From Rugamonas violacea (GTDB lineage Bacteria; Pseudomonadota; Gammaproteobacteria; Burkholderiales; Burkholderiaceae_D): a DNA stretch of 64,000 nt. The DNA lies in the NCBI RefSeq assembly GCF_016461825.1, contig NZ_JAEMNU010000118.1, positions 16,540 to 80,539 on the forward strand, written 5' to 3'. Of this stretch, positions 40,505 through 49,551 are shown one piece after another. The translations under genes and the position numbers were made by a program. The notes below the pieces were generated by a model that was given only the letters and a program-made list of their open reading frames with translations, was not told the origin of the DNA and searched no databases. The first letter of the stretch is position 1, and each line of letters opens with the position of its first letter.

Positions 40505-42199
40505 GTGCGCCCCGTTCTAGCCCGCCTGCCCGCGCTGGGCACGCCGCTGGTGTTCGGCGCCACGGCGGCGGCCCTGCTGCTGCTGGTGGCGCTGCCGCTG
40601 GCCTTCATCTTCCTGCAGGCGGTGTTCCCGCAGTTGGCCAACGGCTCGCTGGCGGCGCCGCTGTCGCACCTGGCCGGCGTGTTCGGCGACCCGGCGCTGC
40701 TCGCCCTGACCGGCAACACGCTGCGCCTGGGCGCCTGCGTGGTGCTCACCAGCGCCGCCGTCGGCATCCCGCTGGGCATGCTGCGCGGCCTGTTCAAGCT
40801 GCCGCTGGCGCCGTTGTGGGACCTGCTGTTCCTGGTGCCCTTCATGATCCCGCCCTACATCGCCGCGCTCGGCTGGATCACCATGCTGCAGCCGAACGGC
40901 TACCTCGAACAGCTCACCGGCCTGCGCCTGTCGTCCTTCCTGTTCTCCTTCGCCGGCGTGGTCTTCGTGATGACCCTGAACGTCTTCCCGGTGGTCTACT
41001 TCGCCGTCTCGCGCAGCGTCGCCAGCACCGGCTCGCGGCTGGCCGACGTCGGCCGCGTCTGCGGCGCCTCGCCCTGGCGCGCCTTCCTGCGCATCACCCT
41101 GCCGCTGGCCACGCCCGGCATCGCCGCCAGCCTGCTGCTGGTGTTCGCCATGGTCATCGAGGAATACGGCACGCCGGCCGCGCTGGCCGCCAACGCCGGC
41201 TTCTTCGTGCTGGTCACCGACATCGAGCGGCGCTTCTCCGACTGGCCGATCGACCTGCCCGGCGCCGCCACCCTGTCGGTCGTGCTGGTGCTGCTGGCCA
41301 TGCTGGTGTTCTGGCTGCAGCGCCGCCTGCTCGGCAAACAGGTCTTCGAAACCCAGACCGGCAAACCGAACGACGTCGCGCCGCGCCGCCTCGGCGCCTG
41401 GCAATGGCCGGTCGCCGCCGCCTTCGCGCTGGTCGCGCTGGTGGCCACCGCCGCGCCGCTGTTCGCCATCGTCGTCACGGCGCTGATGCGCACCCTGTCC
41501 GGCGGCCTGCGCCTGGCCAACCTCTCGCTCGACAACTTCACTGAGATCTTCGGCCGCGACGACAGCGCCCTGCAGGCCCTGGGCACCAGCGCCGGCCTGG
41601 GGCTGGCGACGGCGCTGGTCACCGGCATGCTCGGCCTGCTGGTCGCCTACTGCGTGGTCAAGACCCGGCTGCGCGGCCGCCGCGTCCTCGACCTGCTGTC
41701 GGTGGCGCCCAACTGCCTGCCCGGCATCGTCGTCGGCGTCGGTTTGATTTTGGCGTGGAACCAGTCGCTCTGGCCCGCCACACCGTACAACACCTGGGCC
41801 ATCCTGCTGCTGGCCTACTGCTGCCTGCTGCTGCCCTACCCGGTGCGCTACGCCAGCGCCGCCTTCGCCCAGATCGGCGACAGCATGGAAGCCGCCGCCC
41901 GCGTCCACGGCGCCGACCTGCGCCGCACGCTGCTGCGCATCCTGCTGCCGCTGGTCTTCCCCAGCCTGCTGGCGGCGATGATGATGGTGTTCGCCGTCGC
42001 CTCGCGCGAGCTGGTCGCCACGCTGCTGCTGGCGCCGACCGGCATCAAGACCACCTCGCTGTACATCTGGCGCCAGTTCGAGCAGGGCTCGGTCGGCCGC
42101 GGCATGGCGATGAGCGTGGTGACCATCCTGATGACCACCGGCGTGATGGTGGCCGTGACCCTGTGGCGCCAACGCGCCGAGCGGGCCGGCGCAGCCTGA
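40505..42199 (+). CDS. ABC importer permease, two fused membrane domains
   Basis: A 564-aa permease with GTG start, three bases after the binding-protein stop. It has about 12 segments in two homologous halves: the first EAA-type loop lies in SRSVASTGSRLADVGRVCGASPWRAFLRITLPLATP (about residues 170-205) and the second in AQIGDSMEAAARVHGADLRRTLLRILLPL (about 455-485). Fused FbpB-like permeases act alone as the channel. With porin, ATPase and receptor it makes a complete importer. An inverted-repeat element follows the stop. Confidence 0.93.
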   Translation: MRPVLARLPALGTPLVFGATAAALLLLVALPLAFIFLQAVFPQLANGSLAAPLSHLAGVFGDPALLALTGNTLRLGACVVLTSAAVGIPLGMLRGLFKLPLAPLWDLLFLVPFMIPPYIAALGWITMLQPNGYLEQLTGLRLSSFLFSFAGVVFVMTLNVFPVVYFAVSRSVASTGSRLADVGRVCGASPWRAFLRITLPLATPGIAASLLLVFAMVIEEYGTPAALAANAGFFVLVTDIERRFSDWPIDLPGAATLSVVLVLLAMLVFWLQRRLLGKQVFETQTGKPNDVAPRRLGAWQWPVAAAFALVALVATAAPLFAIVVTALMRTLSGGLRLANLSLDNFTEIFGRDDSALQALGTSAGLGLATALVTGMLGLLVAYCVVKTRLRGRRVLDLLSVAPNCLPGIVVGVGLILAWNQSLWPATPYNTWAILLLAYCCLLLPYPVRYASAAFAQIGDSMEAAARVHGADLRRTLLRILLPLVFPSLLAAMMMVFAVASRELVATLLLAPTGIKTTSLYIWRQFEQGSVGRGMAMSVVTILMTTGVMVAVTLWRQRAERAGAA

Positions 42200-42226
42200 T
42201 CCAAGCAAGCGGGGTCAGCAGCAAGC

Positions 42227-42354
42227 GGGGTCAGTGCCGACATTCGGACACGAGCTCAAGCAAACGAAAGGGCGATGAGCGACATTTGTCCATTTGTCGG
42301 CACTGACCCCGAGTGCTGAGCCCGTCTATTTGTCCGATTGTCGGCACTGACCCC
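42227..42354. repeat. Dispersed inverted repeat, family A copy 3, with an extra half-copy
   Basis: Arms at 42227-42250 and 42287-42310 share the TGCCGACA core of copies 1 and 2. The 36-base interior is again different. A second right arm (42331-42354) follows, with the linker GAGTGCTGAGCCCGTC / GAATGCTGAGTCCGCC repeated, so this end was duplicated. It lies between the importer permease and the histidine kinase. Confidence 0.88.
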
Positions 42355-42488
42355 GAATGCTGAGTCCGCCTGTCTTCCACCACCAGCTACGGCTCCTTCC
42401 TGTGAGGCCGCTGAAGCGTGATCTTGGAGGCTTTGACAAGCAGTTCAGAATCGGCAATCATCTTGCTTTCTTTTCAAGGCAGGCGGCC

Positions 42489-43577
42489 ATGCTGAGCAAG
42501 CGCACCACACTCGCCGTCGGCGCCGTCTGGGTGCTGTTCTGGATGCTGTTGATTACCACCGAGGTGCAGGACTACCTGCGCCGGGGCCACCACCAACTGT
42601 GGCAACCGGTGCTGTGGTCGGCATCGTCGGGCGTCACCGCCACGCTGCTGACCCTGGCCCAGCGCCATTACACGAAGCGCTACGACCATCTGCTGGCGAC
42701 GCCGCTGCGCTGGTTCGGCCGTCAATTCCTGTGGTTGCCGGTGTTCTGGATCAGCTTCGTGCCGCTCACCTTCGGCATGCGCCACCTGGTCTACGCGCTG
42801 GCCGGCGAGCGCTACAGGCACGAAGCCTGGGCCGAAACCTTCCTGTACGAGGACATCAAGATCACCGTCTTCTTCGGCACCGTCGCGGTGGTGTTGTTCG
42901 GCATCCTGTCCTACCACGCGCTGCAGCAAGAGCAGTTGCGCGCCGAACGGGCCAAGAGCGCGCTGCGCCAGACCCAATTGCTGCGCCTGACCCAGCAAAT
43001 GCAGCCGCACTTCCTGTTCAACGCCCTCAACACCATCTCCTCGTTGATGCACCAGGACGTCGACCGCGCCGACACCATGCTGATCCAGCTGGCCGACGTG
43101 CTGCGCGCCACGCTCGAACTCAGCGGCCAGCACGAGACGCCGCTGGCCAACGAGCTGCGCCTGCTGCGCGCCTACGCCAGCCTGATGCACGAACGTTTCA
43201 GCGACCGCGTCAGCATCGACTGGCACATCGACGACACGCTGCTGGCCTGCCCGGTGCCGGTGATGAGCATGCAGCCGCTGCTGGAGAACATCTTCAAGCA
43301 CACCGTCGAGCGACGCCGCCAGCCGGTGCGCATCAGCATCGCCGCCAGCCGCGAGCACGACCAGTTGGTGCTGCGCTTGGACGACGACGGCGGCACCTTG
43401 GCACCGGCCGGCGCCAACGGCAGCGGCAGCGGCAGCGGCGCCGCCAACACCGGCATCGGCCTGGCCAACCTGCGCGAGCGCCTGGGCGAACTGCACGGCG
43501 AGCGCGCCAGCCTGACGCTGAGCGCCCTGGCACCGGCCGGCGTGCGCGCCGAACTGCGGCTGCCATGCGCCTGCTGA
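42489..43577 (+). CDS. Sensor histidine kinase, LytS/YehU type
   Basis: A 362-aa membrane kinase. About four N-terminal helices (TTLAVGAVWVLFWMLL, WQPVLWSASSGVTATLLTL, FLWLPVFWISFVPLTFG, ITVFFGTVAVVLFGIL) are followed by a short coil and the His kinase domain with phosphoacceptor QMQPHFLFNALNTISSLM (His near residue 176). The N-box MQPLLENIFKHTVERR and the G-box NTGIGLANLRERLGELHG complete the ATPase. The start at 42489 is the last ATG before the first helix. It overlaps its response regulator by 13 bases. Signal unknown. Confidence 0.91.
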   Translation: MLSKRTTLAVGAVWVLFWMLLITTEVQDYLRRGHHQLWQPVLWSASSGVTATLLTLAQRHYTKRYDHLLATPLRWFGRQFLWLPVFWISFVPLTFGMRHLVYALAGERYRHEAWAETFLYEDIKITVFFGTVAVVLFGILSYHALQQEQLRAERAKSALRQTQLLRLTQQMQPHFLFNALNTISSLMHQDVDRADTMLIQLADVLRATLELSGQHETPLANELRLLRAYASLMHERFSDRVSIDWHIDDTLLACPVPVMSMQPLLENIFKHTVERRRQPVRISIAASREHDQLVLRLDDDGGTLAPAGANGSGSGSGAANTGIGLANLRERLGELHGERASLTLSALAPAGVRAELRLPCAC

Positions 43578-44299
43578 TCGTCGACGACGAGCGCCCGGCG
43601 CGCGACAAGCTGCGCCGCATGCTGGCCCTGCACCCCGACGTCGAATTGGTCGGCGAGGCGCGTGACGCCGTCGAGGCGCTCGAATTGATCGCCCGCCTGG
43701 CGCCCGACGCCGTGCTGCTCGACATCCAAATGCCCGAAGTCAGCGGCCTTGAACTGGCCGCCTCGCTGCCGGCACCGGCGCCGCTGCTGGTCTTCGTCAC
43801 CGCCTACGACCAGTACGCCATCCCCGCCTTCGACGCCAACGCCGTCGACTACCTGCTCAAGCCCTACGACCAGGAACGCCTGGGCCGCGCGCTGCAACGG
43901 CTGCGCCAGCGCCTGGCGCTGACGCCGGCGCCGACCGAGGTGGCGCTGGCCGGCCAGGCGCTGCGCCAACTGCTGGTGAGCGAGCGCGGCGCCACCCGCG
44001 TCGTGCCGGTCGACGACATCGACTGGCTGGAAAGCGCCGACAACTACGTCGTGCTGCACACCGCCGCCGGCCAGCCGCTGCTGCGCCAGACCCTGGCCGG
44101 CCTGGTCGAACGGCTCGGCGAACGCTTCGTCCGCTGCCACCGCCGCGCCGCCGTGCGGCTCGACCGCATCGCCAGCGTCCATCCGCTCGACAAGGGCGAC
44201 GCCGAACTGCTGCTGCGCGACGGCGCCCGCGTGCCCTGCAGCCGCCAGTACCGCGCCGACATCATGGCGCGCCTGCAAGCGCCACTGCCGGAAAATTAA
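43565..44299 (+). CDS. LytTR-family response regulator
   Basis: A 244-aa regulator. Receiver domain: LLIVDDERPARDKLRRML, phosphoacceptor Asp in AVLLDIQMPEVSGLEL (near residue 54), Lys in YLLKPYD. LytTR DNA-binding domain from about residue 130: VVPVDDIDWLESADNYVVLHT, RCHRRAAVRLDRIASVHP, GARVPCSRQYR. It overlaps the LytS-like kinase and is its cognate partner. A possible target is the acyltransferase gene downstream, separated by a family B hairpin. Confidence 0.94.
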   Translation: MRLLIVDDERPARDKLRRMLALHPDVELVGEARDAVEALELIARLAPDAVLLDIQMPEVSGLELAASLPAPAPLLVFVTAYDQYAIPAFDANAVDYLLKPYDQERLGRALQRLRQRLALTPAPTEVALAGQALRQLLVSERGATRVVPVDDIDWLESADNYVVLHTAAGQPLLRQTLAGLVERLGERFVRCHRRAAVRLDRIASVHPLDKGDAELLLRDGARVPCSRQYRADIMARLQAPLPEN

Positions 44300-44320
44300 G
44301 GCGCCGGCGGCGGAAAAACC

Positions 44321-44384
44321 ACCCGATGGCAAAGAGCCGGGGTCGGACCAGTTGGGTCCGACCCCAGATTCATGCCGCTGGGTT
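44321..44384. repeat. Dispersed hairpin repeat, family B copy 2
   Basis: Inner arms GGGGTCGGACC (44339-44349) and GGTCCGACCCC (44355-44365), loop AGTTG. Outer paired flanks ACCCGATGGC and GCCGCTGGGT continue the stem imperfectly. It lies between the LytTR regulator and the acyltransferase, both on the plus strand. Confidence 0.85.
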
Positions 44385-44517
44385 TTCTTGACCGAGCCAC
44401 AACCACCGGCCGCGCTGCCGGCCCGCCCCGCCACCGGCCCGCTTCGCCACATCGCGCTGGCAAGCCTGGCCGCGCCACCTTACGCTGGACGCCTACCTCA
44501 TTTCGACGGAGCCGCCC

Positions 44518-45837
44518 ATGCATTCCCAGCCCGCAGTCCCCGCCCCCGGCCAGCGCCAGTACTTCCTCGACTGGATACGCATCTTCGCCTTCTTCGTGCT
44601 GATCTTCTACCACACCGGCATGTACTACGTGACCTGGGGCTGGCACGTCAAAAGCCCCCACGCCAGCGACACGCTGGAGCCGTTCATGATGCTGTCCGGC
44701 CCCTGGCGCCTCGCCCTGCTGTTCCTGATCTCCGGCGTCGCCTCCGCCTTCATGCTGAAAAAAATCCGCGTCGGCGCCTTCGTGCGCCAGCGCAGCGTGC
44801 GCCTGTTGCTGCCGCTGCTGTTCGGCATGCTGGTGATCGTGCCGCCGCAATCCTATTTCGAGGTGATCGAAAAGCTGTCCTACCGGGGCAGCTACGCCGA
44901 CTTCATGCGGCTCTACATCAACGGCTACCACGGCTTCTGCAAGGACGGCGAATGCCTGCGCCTGCCGACCTGGAACCATCTGTGGTTCGTCGCCTACCTG
45001 TGGACCTACACGCTGCTGCTGGCCGCCCTCGCCAAGCTGACCCCGGCCGCGCGGCAAGAACGCGCCGGCGCCGCGCTGGCCCGCCTGCTCAGCGGCTGGC
45101 GCATCATCGCGCTGCCGGCCGCCGTGCTGGCCGCCGCCCGCTTCGCCCTGGTCGACGGCTACCCGGCCACCCACGCCCTGCTCGACGACTGGTACAACCA
45201 CGCCGTCTACTTCCCGCTGTTCCTGCTCGGCGCCACGCTGGCGACGCAGCGCAGCTTCTGGGCCGGCCTCGAACAGGCCCGCTGGCCGGCCCTCGGCCTG
45301 GCCCTGAGCGGCTGGGCCGCGCTGATGATCTACTACTCCATCCCCGAGGCGCTGGCCGCCACGCCGGAAGTGCAGGCCTGGCGCCCCGTGCTGCGCGGCG
45401 TCTACGCGCTGGTGCAGTGGAGCGCCATCGCCGCCGTCTGCGGCTTCGGCCACCGCCACCTGCAGTTCGACAGCCCGGCGCGACGCTACCTGACGCAGGC
45501 CGTGTTCCCGGTCTACATCGTGCACCAAACGCTGATCGTCAGCATGGCCCACGGCCTCAAGCCGGTGCGCCTGCCGCCCATGCTGGAGGGCCTGATCCTG
45601 GTGCTGCTGACGCTGACCATCAGCTTCGCCGTGGTCGAGGTGGTGCGCCGCGTCGCGCTGCTGCGCCCCCTGTTCGGCCTGCCGCTGCGCGCCGACCATG
45701 GGCGCACACCGGCCGGCGCCAACGCGGATGCCCCGGTCAACGCGAACACGAACGGGAGCGAGAACGGGAACGAGAACGGGAACGGGAACGGGAACGGCAG
45801 CATGGCAAGCCAGGCCAACGGGGCGCGGGCCGCCTGA
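44518..45837 (+). CDS. Membrane acyltransferase, family 3
   Basis: A 439-aa protein of about 10 hydrophobic segments. The first holds RQYFLDWIRIFAFFVLIFYHTGMYYV, with the catalytic His-like residue in the FYHTG motif; later segments include WNHLWFVAYLWTYTLLL. It is close to the OpgC/glucan-modifying branch of acyltransferase-3. GACGGAGCCGCCC precedes the ATG. The last 40 residues are a repetitive Asn/Gly/Glu tail (NGSENGNENGNGNGNGS), encoded by a six-base repeat. It may modify cell-envelope sugars or lipids. The upstream sensor pair could be related. Confidence 0.86.
   Translation: MHSQPAVPAPGQRQYFLDWIRIFAFFVLIFYHTGMYYVTWGWHVKSPHASDTLEPFMMLSGPWRLALLFLISGVASAFMLKKIRVGAFVRQRSVRLLLPLLFGMLVIVPPQSYFEVIEKLSYRGSYADFMRLYINGYHGFCKDGECLRLPTWNHLWFVAYLWTYTLLLAALAKLTPAARQERAGAALARLLSGWRIIALPAAVLAAARFALVDGYPATHALLDDWYNHAVYFPLFLLGATLATQRSFWAGLEQARWPALGLALSGWAALMIYYSIPEALAATPEVQAWRPVLRGVYALVQWSAIAAVCGFGHRHLQFDSPARRYLTQAVFPVYIVHQTLIVSMAHGLKPVRLPPMLEGLILVLLTLTISFAVVEVVRRVALLRPLFGLPLRADHGRTPAGANADAPVNANTNGSENGNENGNGNGNGSMASQANGARAA
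45752..45800 (+). repeat. AACGGG-type hexamer repeat in the acyltransferase tail
   Basis: About seven units of six bases (mostly AACGGG and AACGAG). The unit is divisible by three, so slippage would change tail length without a frameshift. Confidence 0.8.
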
Positions 45838-45880
45838 GCCGCGCGGACTAGTGTCCAGCCTTGTTATCCCGTGTGCTTAG

Positions 45881-46807
45881 TCAGGCGCCCTGCTGCTTGC
45901 GGCGGCGCTTGGCCTGGTACATCTCGGCGTCGGCCTGCTCGAAGGCTTGCTGCAGGCTCAGGTCGGTGCGCCGCGCCGCCACGCCGATCGACGCCTTGAC
46001 GCCGCTCGCCTCAAGCTTGTCGCCCAGGCGCGTCACCAGATGGCTGGCGTCATCGCACTCGATGCTCAGCACGGCGAACTCGTCGCCGCCCAGCCGCGCC
46101 GCCACGTCGGTGGCGCGGATCACCTGCTGCAAGGCCTCGCCGGTGCGCATCAGCAGCATGTCGCCGGCGGCATGGCCGTGGCGGTCGTTGGTCAGTTTCA
46201 GTTCGTCGAGGTCGATCGAGATCACGCAGGCCGGATGACCGTAGCGCAGGCAGCGCTCCTCTTCGCGCTGCAGCAGCAGATCCCAGCCGCGCCGGTTGTA
46301 CAGGCCGGTCAAGCTGTCGCGGGTGGCTTCGGCCTCGGCCCGCTCGGCGCGGCGGATCGCCTCGGCCGCCTGCAACTCGGTCGCCAGCAGCGCCGACAGC
46401 ATGCCCGCCAGCAGCTCGAACAAGGGCAACTGCCCGGTGAGCGCCTCCGGCTGCACCTGCGGGTCGATCGCGCACAGGGTGCCGAACAGGCTGCCGTCGG
46501 CGCGCGTCAGCGGAATGCCGATGTAGGCGCCGATTTCGACCAGCTGGCCGATCGGCGCCGCCTGGTACACCGCCACCTGGCTGGCGTCGGGCGCGACGCG
46601 CGGCCCCAGGCCGCGCACCATGCGCGAGCAGAACGAGTCGGTCCAGCGGAACACCTGGCCGGCGCGCACGCCGTAGCCGTGGTCCTCGGCGTGCAGCACG
46701 ATCCAATCGTCGGCCTCGGCGCGCGTCACCATCCACAGTTGAAAGCCGAAGCGCTCCCGCAAAAACGTCATCGCCTCTTGCGACGCGCTGGCGAAATCCT
46801 TGATCAT
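45881..46807 (-). CDS. GAF-GGDEF diguanylate cyclase
   Basis: A 308-aa cytoplasmic protein. GAF-like sensor part (about 10-140) with GYGVRAGQVFRWTDSFCSRM and GIPLTRADGSLFGTLCAID; GGDEF domain from about 155 with DSLTGLYNRRGWD and the intact active-site loop RLGGDEFAVL. The RxxD inhibition site five residues before GGDEF reads IRATDVAA, so RATD is present. GAGGACGGC precedes the ATG. Expected product: c-di-GMP. Confidence 0.92.
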   Translation of the reverse strand: MIKDFASASQEAMTFLRERFGFQLWMVTRAEADDWIVLHAEDHGYGVRAGQVFRWTDSFCSRMVRGLGPRVAPDASQVAVYQAAPIGQLVEIGAYIGIPLTRADGSLFGTLCAIDPQVQPEALTGQLPLFELLAGMLSALLATELQAAEAIRRAERAEAEATRDSLTGLYNRRGWDLLLQREEERCLRYGHPACVISIDLDELKLTNDRHGHAAGDMLLMRTGEALQQVIRATDVAARLGGDEFAVLSIECDDASHLVTRLGDKLEASGVKASIGVAARRTDLSLQQAFEQADAEMYQAKRRRKQQGA

Positions 46808-46907
46808 GCCGTCCTCTTTCGAAAAGCTGGCCCGGAGCGCCGGCCCAGCGGTAAGTCGATCATACGCCGAATCGCGCTCGCCGCCGCAAACGGCGGCGCC
46901 GGATCGG

Positions 46908-49355
46908 CTAGCGGGTCAGGCTCAGCGTGTGCACGGCGGCCCCGGGCAGCAGCGGCAGCGCGCCGCCGGCCACCCAGTCGGCGTGGCCGGCCAGGAAGTA
47001 CGGCGAGAGTGGATGGCCGCTCTGCCCGCCCGGCATGGCGAACAGGCCCTGCTCCTCGCGCCCCGGCGCCACCGTCAGCCGCTCGGACTGGCCGAAGGCC
47101 GGCCCGGCCACGCGCGGCATGTTGCTGTCGCCGGCCAGCATGTCGGGCGGCACGGCCAGCCAGCGCAGCGCCGGCGGCAGCAGGCTGCTGAACGGATGGG
47201 CGCTGCTGGCGCGGTTGCGCTCGCCCCAGCTGGCCTCGGCCAGCGGCCGGCCGTCCCTGCCCAGGCGGACGATGACGCGGTCCAGCGCGGCCAATTGCAA
47301 CTGCTGCCAACTGGTATAGGCCGGCGGCAGCCAGCCGGCCGGCCGCTCGTCGAGCAGGCGCGCCAGCAGCGCCGGCCAGCGCCGACTGGCCTGCCACATG
47401 GTCGCCTTGGGGCCGAGCCGGGCCAGCTCGACGTTGGCGCTCTCGAAGACGATCTCGTACAGCTCGAACAGGTAGTCGTGGGCGATGCGGTAGCCCACCG
47501 AGTCGACGCTGGCGCGGCCGCTCCAGCTGCTGTTGAGCAGGCGCAGCGCCTCGGCCCGCTGTGGCCGGCCGGCCACGGCGCCGGCGTCCAGCGCGGCGAC
47601 GGCGCGCTCGCGCCAGGCGGCGATGAACAGGGCGCGGTCGTCCAGGCCGACCGCGTAGACGCCGGCGGCGTCGGCCCTCGGCCCCAGCGCCGCCAAATCG
47701 TCGCGCACCTGGCGCGTCCGCGCGCCCAGGTCGTAGCCGCCGTCGCCCAGCAACGCCGCGCCGGCGCCGGCCAGTTGCCGGCTGTTGGCCGTGTACACCT
47801 GGCCGCCGGCCGGATTGACCACGCGCGGATACTCGGCCGGCGTCAGCCAGCCGGTCCAGACGCCGGCCGGATCGTCCAACGCCAACGGGAAGCTGGCCCG
47901 CTCGGCGTCGCCGGCGCGGCGCGGCAGCGGCCCGGCGATGGTCCAGCCGATATTGCCCTGGGCGTCGCCGGCGACGAAGTTCTGCGCCGGGATGCCCAGC
48001 GTCGGCGCCAGCGCCAACGCCTGTTGCAAGGTGTCGACCAGCTCCATCCGGCGCGCGTTCAGGCTGGCCGCCTGCGGTGCGTGGGCGCTCCACTGGATCG
48101 CGTAGGTGTGGCCGAGCGCCTCGCGCAGCGGTCCGAGCGAGGTCTCGCGCACCTCGAACGTCAGCGCCGCCGCGCCTTTGACCAAAATGGTCTCGCGCAG
48201 CGTGCGCGGCGTCTCCCAGCCGCGACGCGTGCGCAGCTGGCCGGGCCGCGCCGGGTCGGTCTCCAGCGCGATCAGGTCGAGATGGTCGGCGTAGCTGTTG
48301 GTGTAGCCCCAGGCGACATGGCCGTTGCTGCCCACCACCACCACCGGCGTGCCCGGCAGCGTCACGCCGACCACGCGGCGCGCCTGGCCCTGGGCGTCGG
48401 GGAAGCGCAGCGCGGCGCGATACCAGATGTTGGGCAGCTGTATGCCCAAGTGCATGTCGGCGGCGACGATGGCGCCGCCGTCGCGCGTGCGGCTGCCGGC
48501 CAGCGCCCAGTTGTTGCTGCCGACCGCGTCGACCAGATCGACCGCCGCCAGCGTCGGCGCGGCCGCCTGCGCCAGCCTGGCCCCGCCCACCGCACCGGGC
48601 GCCGGCGCCGGCAAGGGCTTGCCCCACCAGGCCGGCGCCCGTGCCGGCACGGCGGCCGACTCGAGCTCGGGCGACACCGCGGCGGCGTCCAGCGGCACGT
48701 CCCACTGGCTGCCGCGCGGCGTCAGAAAATCGCGCTGCGCCGCGTCGCTGTTCTGCGCCAGCCAGCCGCGCGCCAGCTCGCGCCCCTCCTGCGCGCCCTG
48801 CAGATCGAAATACATGGCCCAGATCACCAGCAGCGAATCGGCCATCGCCCACGGACGTGGCGCCGCGCCGGTCAGCGCGTACTCGAAAGGCCGCGCGGCC
48901 AGACCCTGCAGGCCGGCGTTGACGCCGTCGACATAGCGCCACAGCAGCAGCTTGTCCTCCGCCGGCAGCGCCGCCAACGCCGCCTCGGCGCGGGCGCGGA
49001 AGCGGTGCAGGCGGTGGATCTTGTCGGCCTCGACGGCGCGTTCGCCGAACAACTCGGCCAACTCGCCGGCCGCCAGCCGGCGCAGCAGGTCCATCTGGAA
49101 GTAGCGCTCCTGGGCGTGGACGAAGCCGGTGGCGTAGGCCACGTCGTTGCGGCTGGCGCCGCTGATCTGCGGCACGCCCAGCGCGTCGCGGGCGATGCTG
49201 ACGGCGCCGTCGAGACCGTCCACGCGGCGCGTGCCGTCGAGCTGGGCCAGGCTGGCGCGCAGGAACAGCCAGACACCCAGCGCCGCCAACAGCACCAGCA
49301 ACAACAGCGCCAGCGCGGCGCGCCTGGACCATCTTCCGATTCGACTAGCTTGCAT
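46908..49355 (-). CDS. Penicillin-acylase family N-terminal nucleophile hydrolase
   Basis: An 815-aa exported precursor. Basic N-terminus and hydrophobic helix (RRAALALLLLVLLAALGVWLFLRA) for export. The self-cleavage point and nucleophile lie in DAVGSNNWALAGSR (Ser near residue 235), which would split the protein into alpha and beta chains. Segments RDALGVPQISGASRNDVAYATGFVHAQERYFQMDLLRR and HLGIQLPNIWYR are family blocks. The ATG at 49355 is taken; the frame is open to 49415. Natural substrates may be acyl-homoserine lactones, cyclic lipopeptides or phenylacetyl amides; which is not known. Confidence 0.93.
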   Translation of the reverse strand: MQASRIGRWSRRAALALLLLVLLAALGVWLFLRASLAQLDGTRRVDGLDGAVSIARDALGVPQISGASRNDVAYATGFVHAQERYFQMDLLRRLAAGELAELFGERAVEADKIHRLHRFRARAEAALAALPAEDKLLLWRYVDGVNAGLQGLAARPFEYALTGAAPRPWAMADSLLVIWAMYFDLQGAQEGRELARGWLAQNSDAAQRDFLTPRGSQWDVPLDAAAVSPELESAAVPARAPAWWGKPLPAPAPGAVGGARLAQAAAPTLAAVDLVDAVGSNNWALAGSRTRDGGAIVAADMHLGIQLPNIWYRAALRFPDAQGQARRVVGVTLPGTPVVVVGSNGHVAWGYTNSYADHLDLIALETDPARPGQLRTRRGWETPRTLRETILVKGAAALTFEVRETSLGPLREALGHTYAIQWSAHAPQAASLNARRMELVDTLQQALALAPTLGIPAQNFVAGDAQGNIGWTIAGPLPRRAGDAERASFPLALDDPAGVWTGWLTPAEYPRVVNPAGGQVYTANSRQLAGAGAALLGDGGYDLGARTRQVRDDLAALGPRADAAGVYAVGLDDRALFIAAWRERAVAALDAGAVAGRPQRAEALRLLNSSWSGRASVDSVGYRIAHDYLFELYEIVFESANVELARLGPKATMWQASRRWPALLARLLDERPAGWLPPAYTSWQQLQLAALDRVIVRLGRDGRPLAEASWGERNRASSAHPFSSLLPPALRWLAVPPDMLAGDSNMPRVAGPAFGQSERLTVAPGREEQGLFAMPGGQSGHPLSPYFLAGHADWVAGGALPLLPGAAVHTLSLTR

Positions 49356-49511
49356 GCGACTCCCGCTTGGCAATGGTGCGACAGACGGGCGCCCGGCGCC
49401 CATCCCGCGTGGCAATATTGCCAGAAAAATTGCCGGAGCGGCAAGAATTGATCCAAGTCATAGCGAGATGGCGCCATCCGCGCGCGCCGCCGTTGGCCCG
49501 CCGCGCCGCGC

Positions 49512-49517
49512 TATACT
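49512..49517 (+). promoter_or_regulatory. -10 element of the Uma2-like gene
   Basis: TATACT lies 35 bases before the ATG. A degenerate FNR-like motif, TTGATCCAAGTCAT (49448-49461), lies about 70 bases upstream of the expected transcription start; its second half is poor. Confidence 0.45.
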
Positions 49518-49551
49518 GCCCCCCTGTTTGCTGCCTTTTGAGAGGCCCGCC

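Noticed and set aside
45752..45800. Phase-variable switch in the acyltransferase
   Set aside because: The unit is six bases, so slippage cannot shift the frame; only tail length would vary.
46800..49451. Long plus-strand frame opposite the penicillin acylase
   Set aside because: Amino-acid content is Arg/Gly/Pro/Gln-rich without motifs, while the minus strand has full family motifs.
49448..49461. Second FNR box before the Uma2-like gene
   Set aside because: TTGATCCAAGTCAT matches only one half well; kept only as a note with the -10 element.
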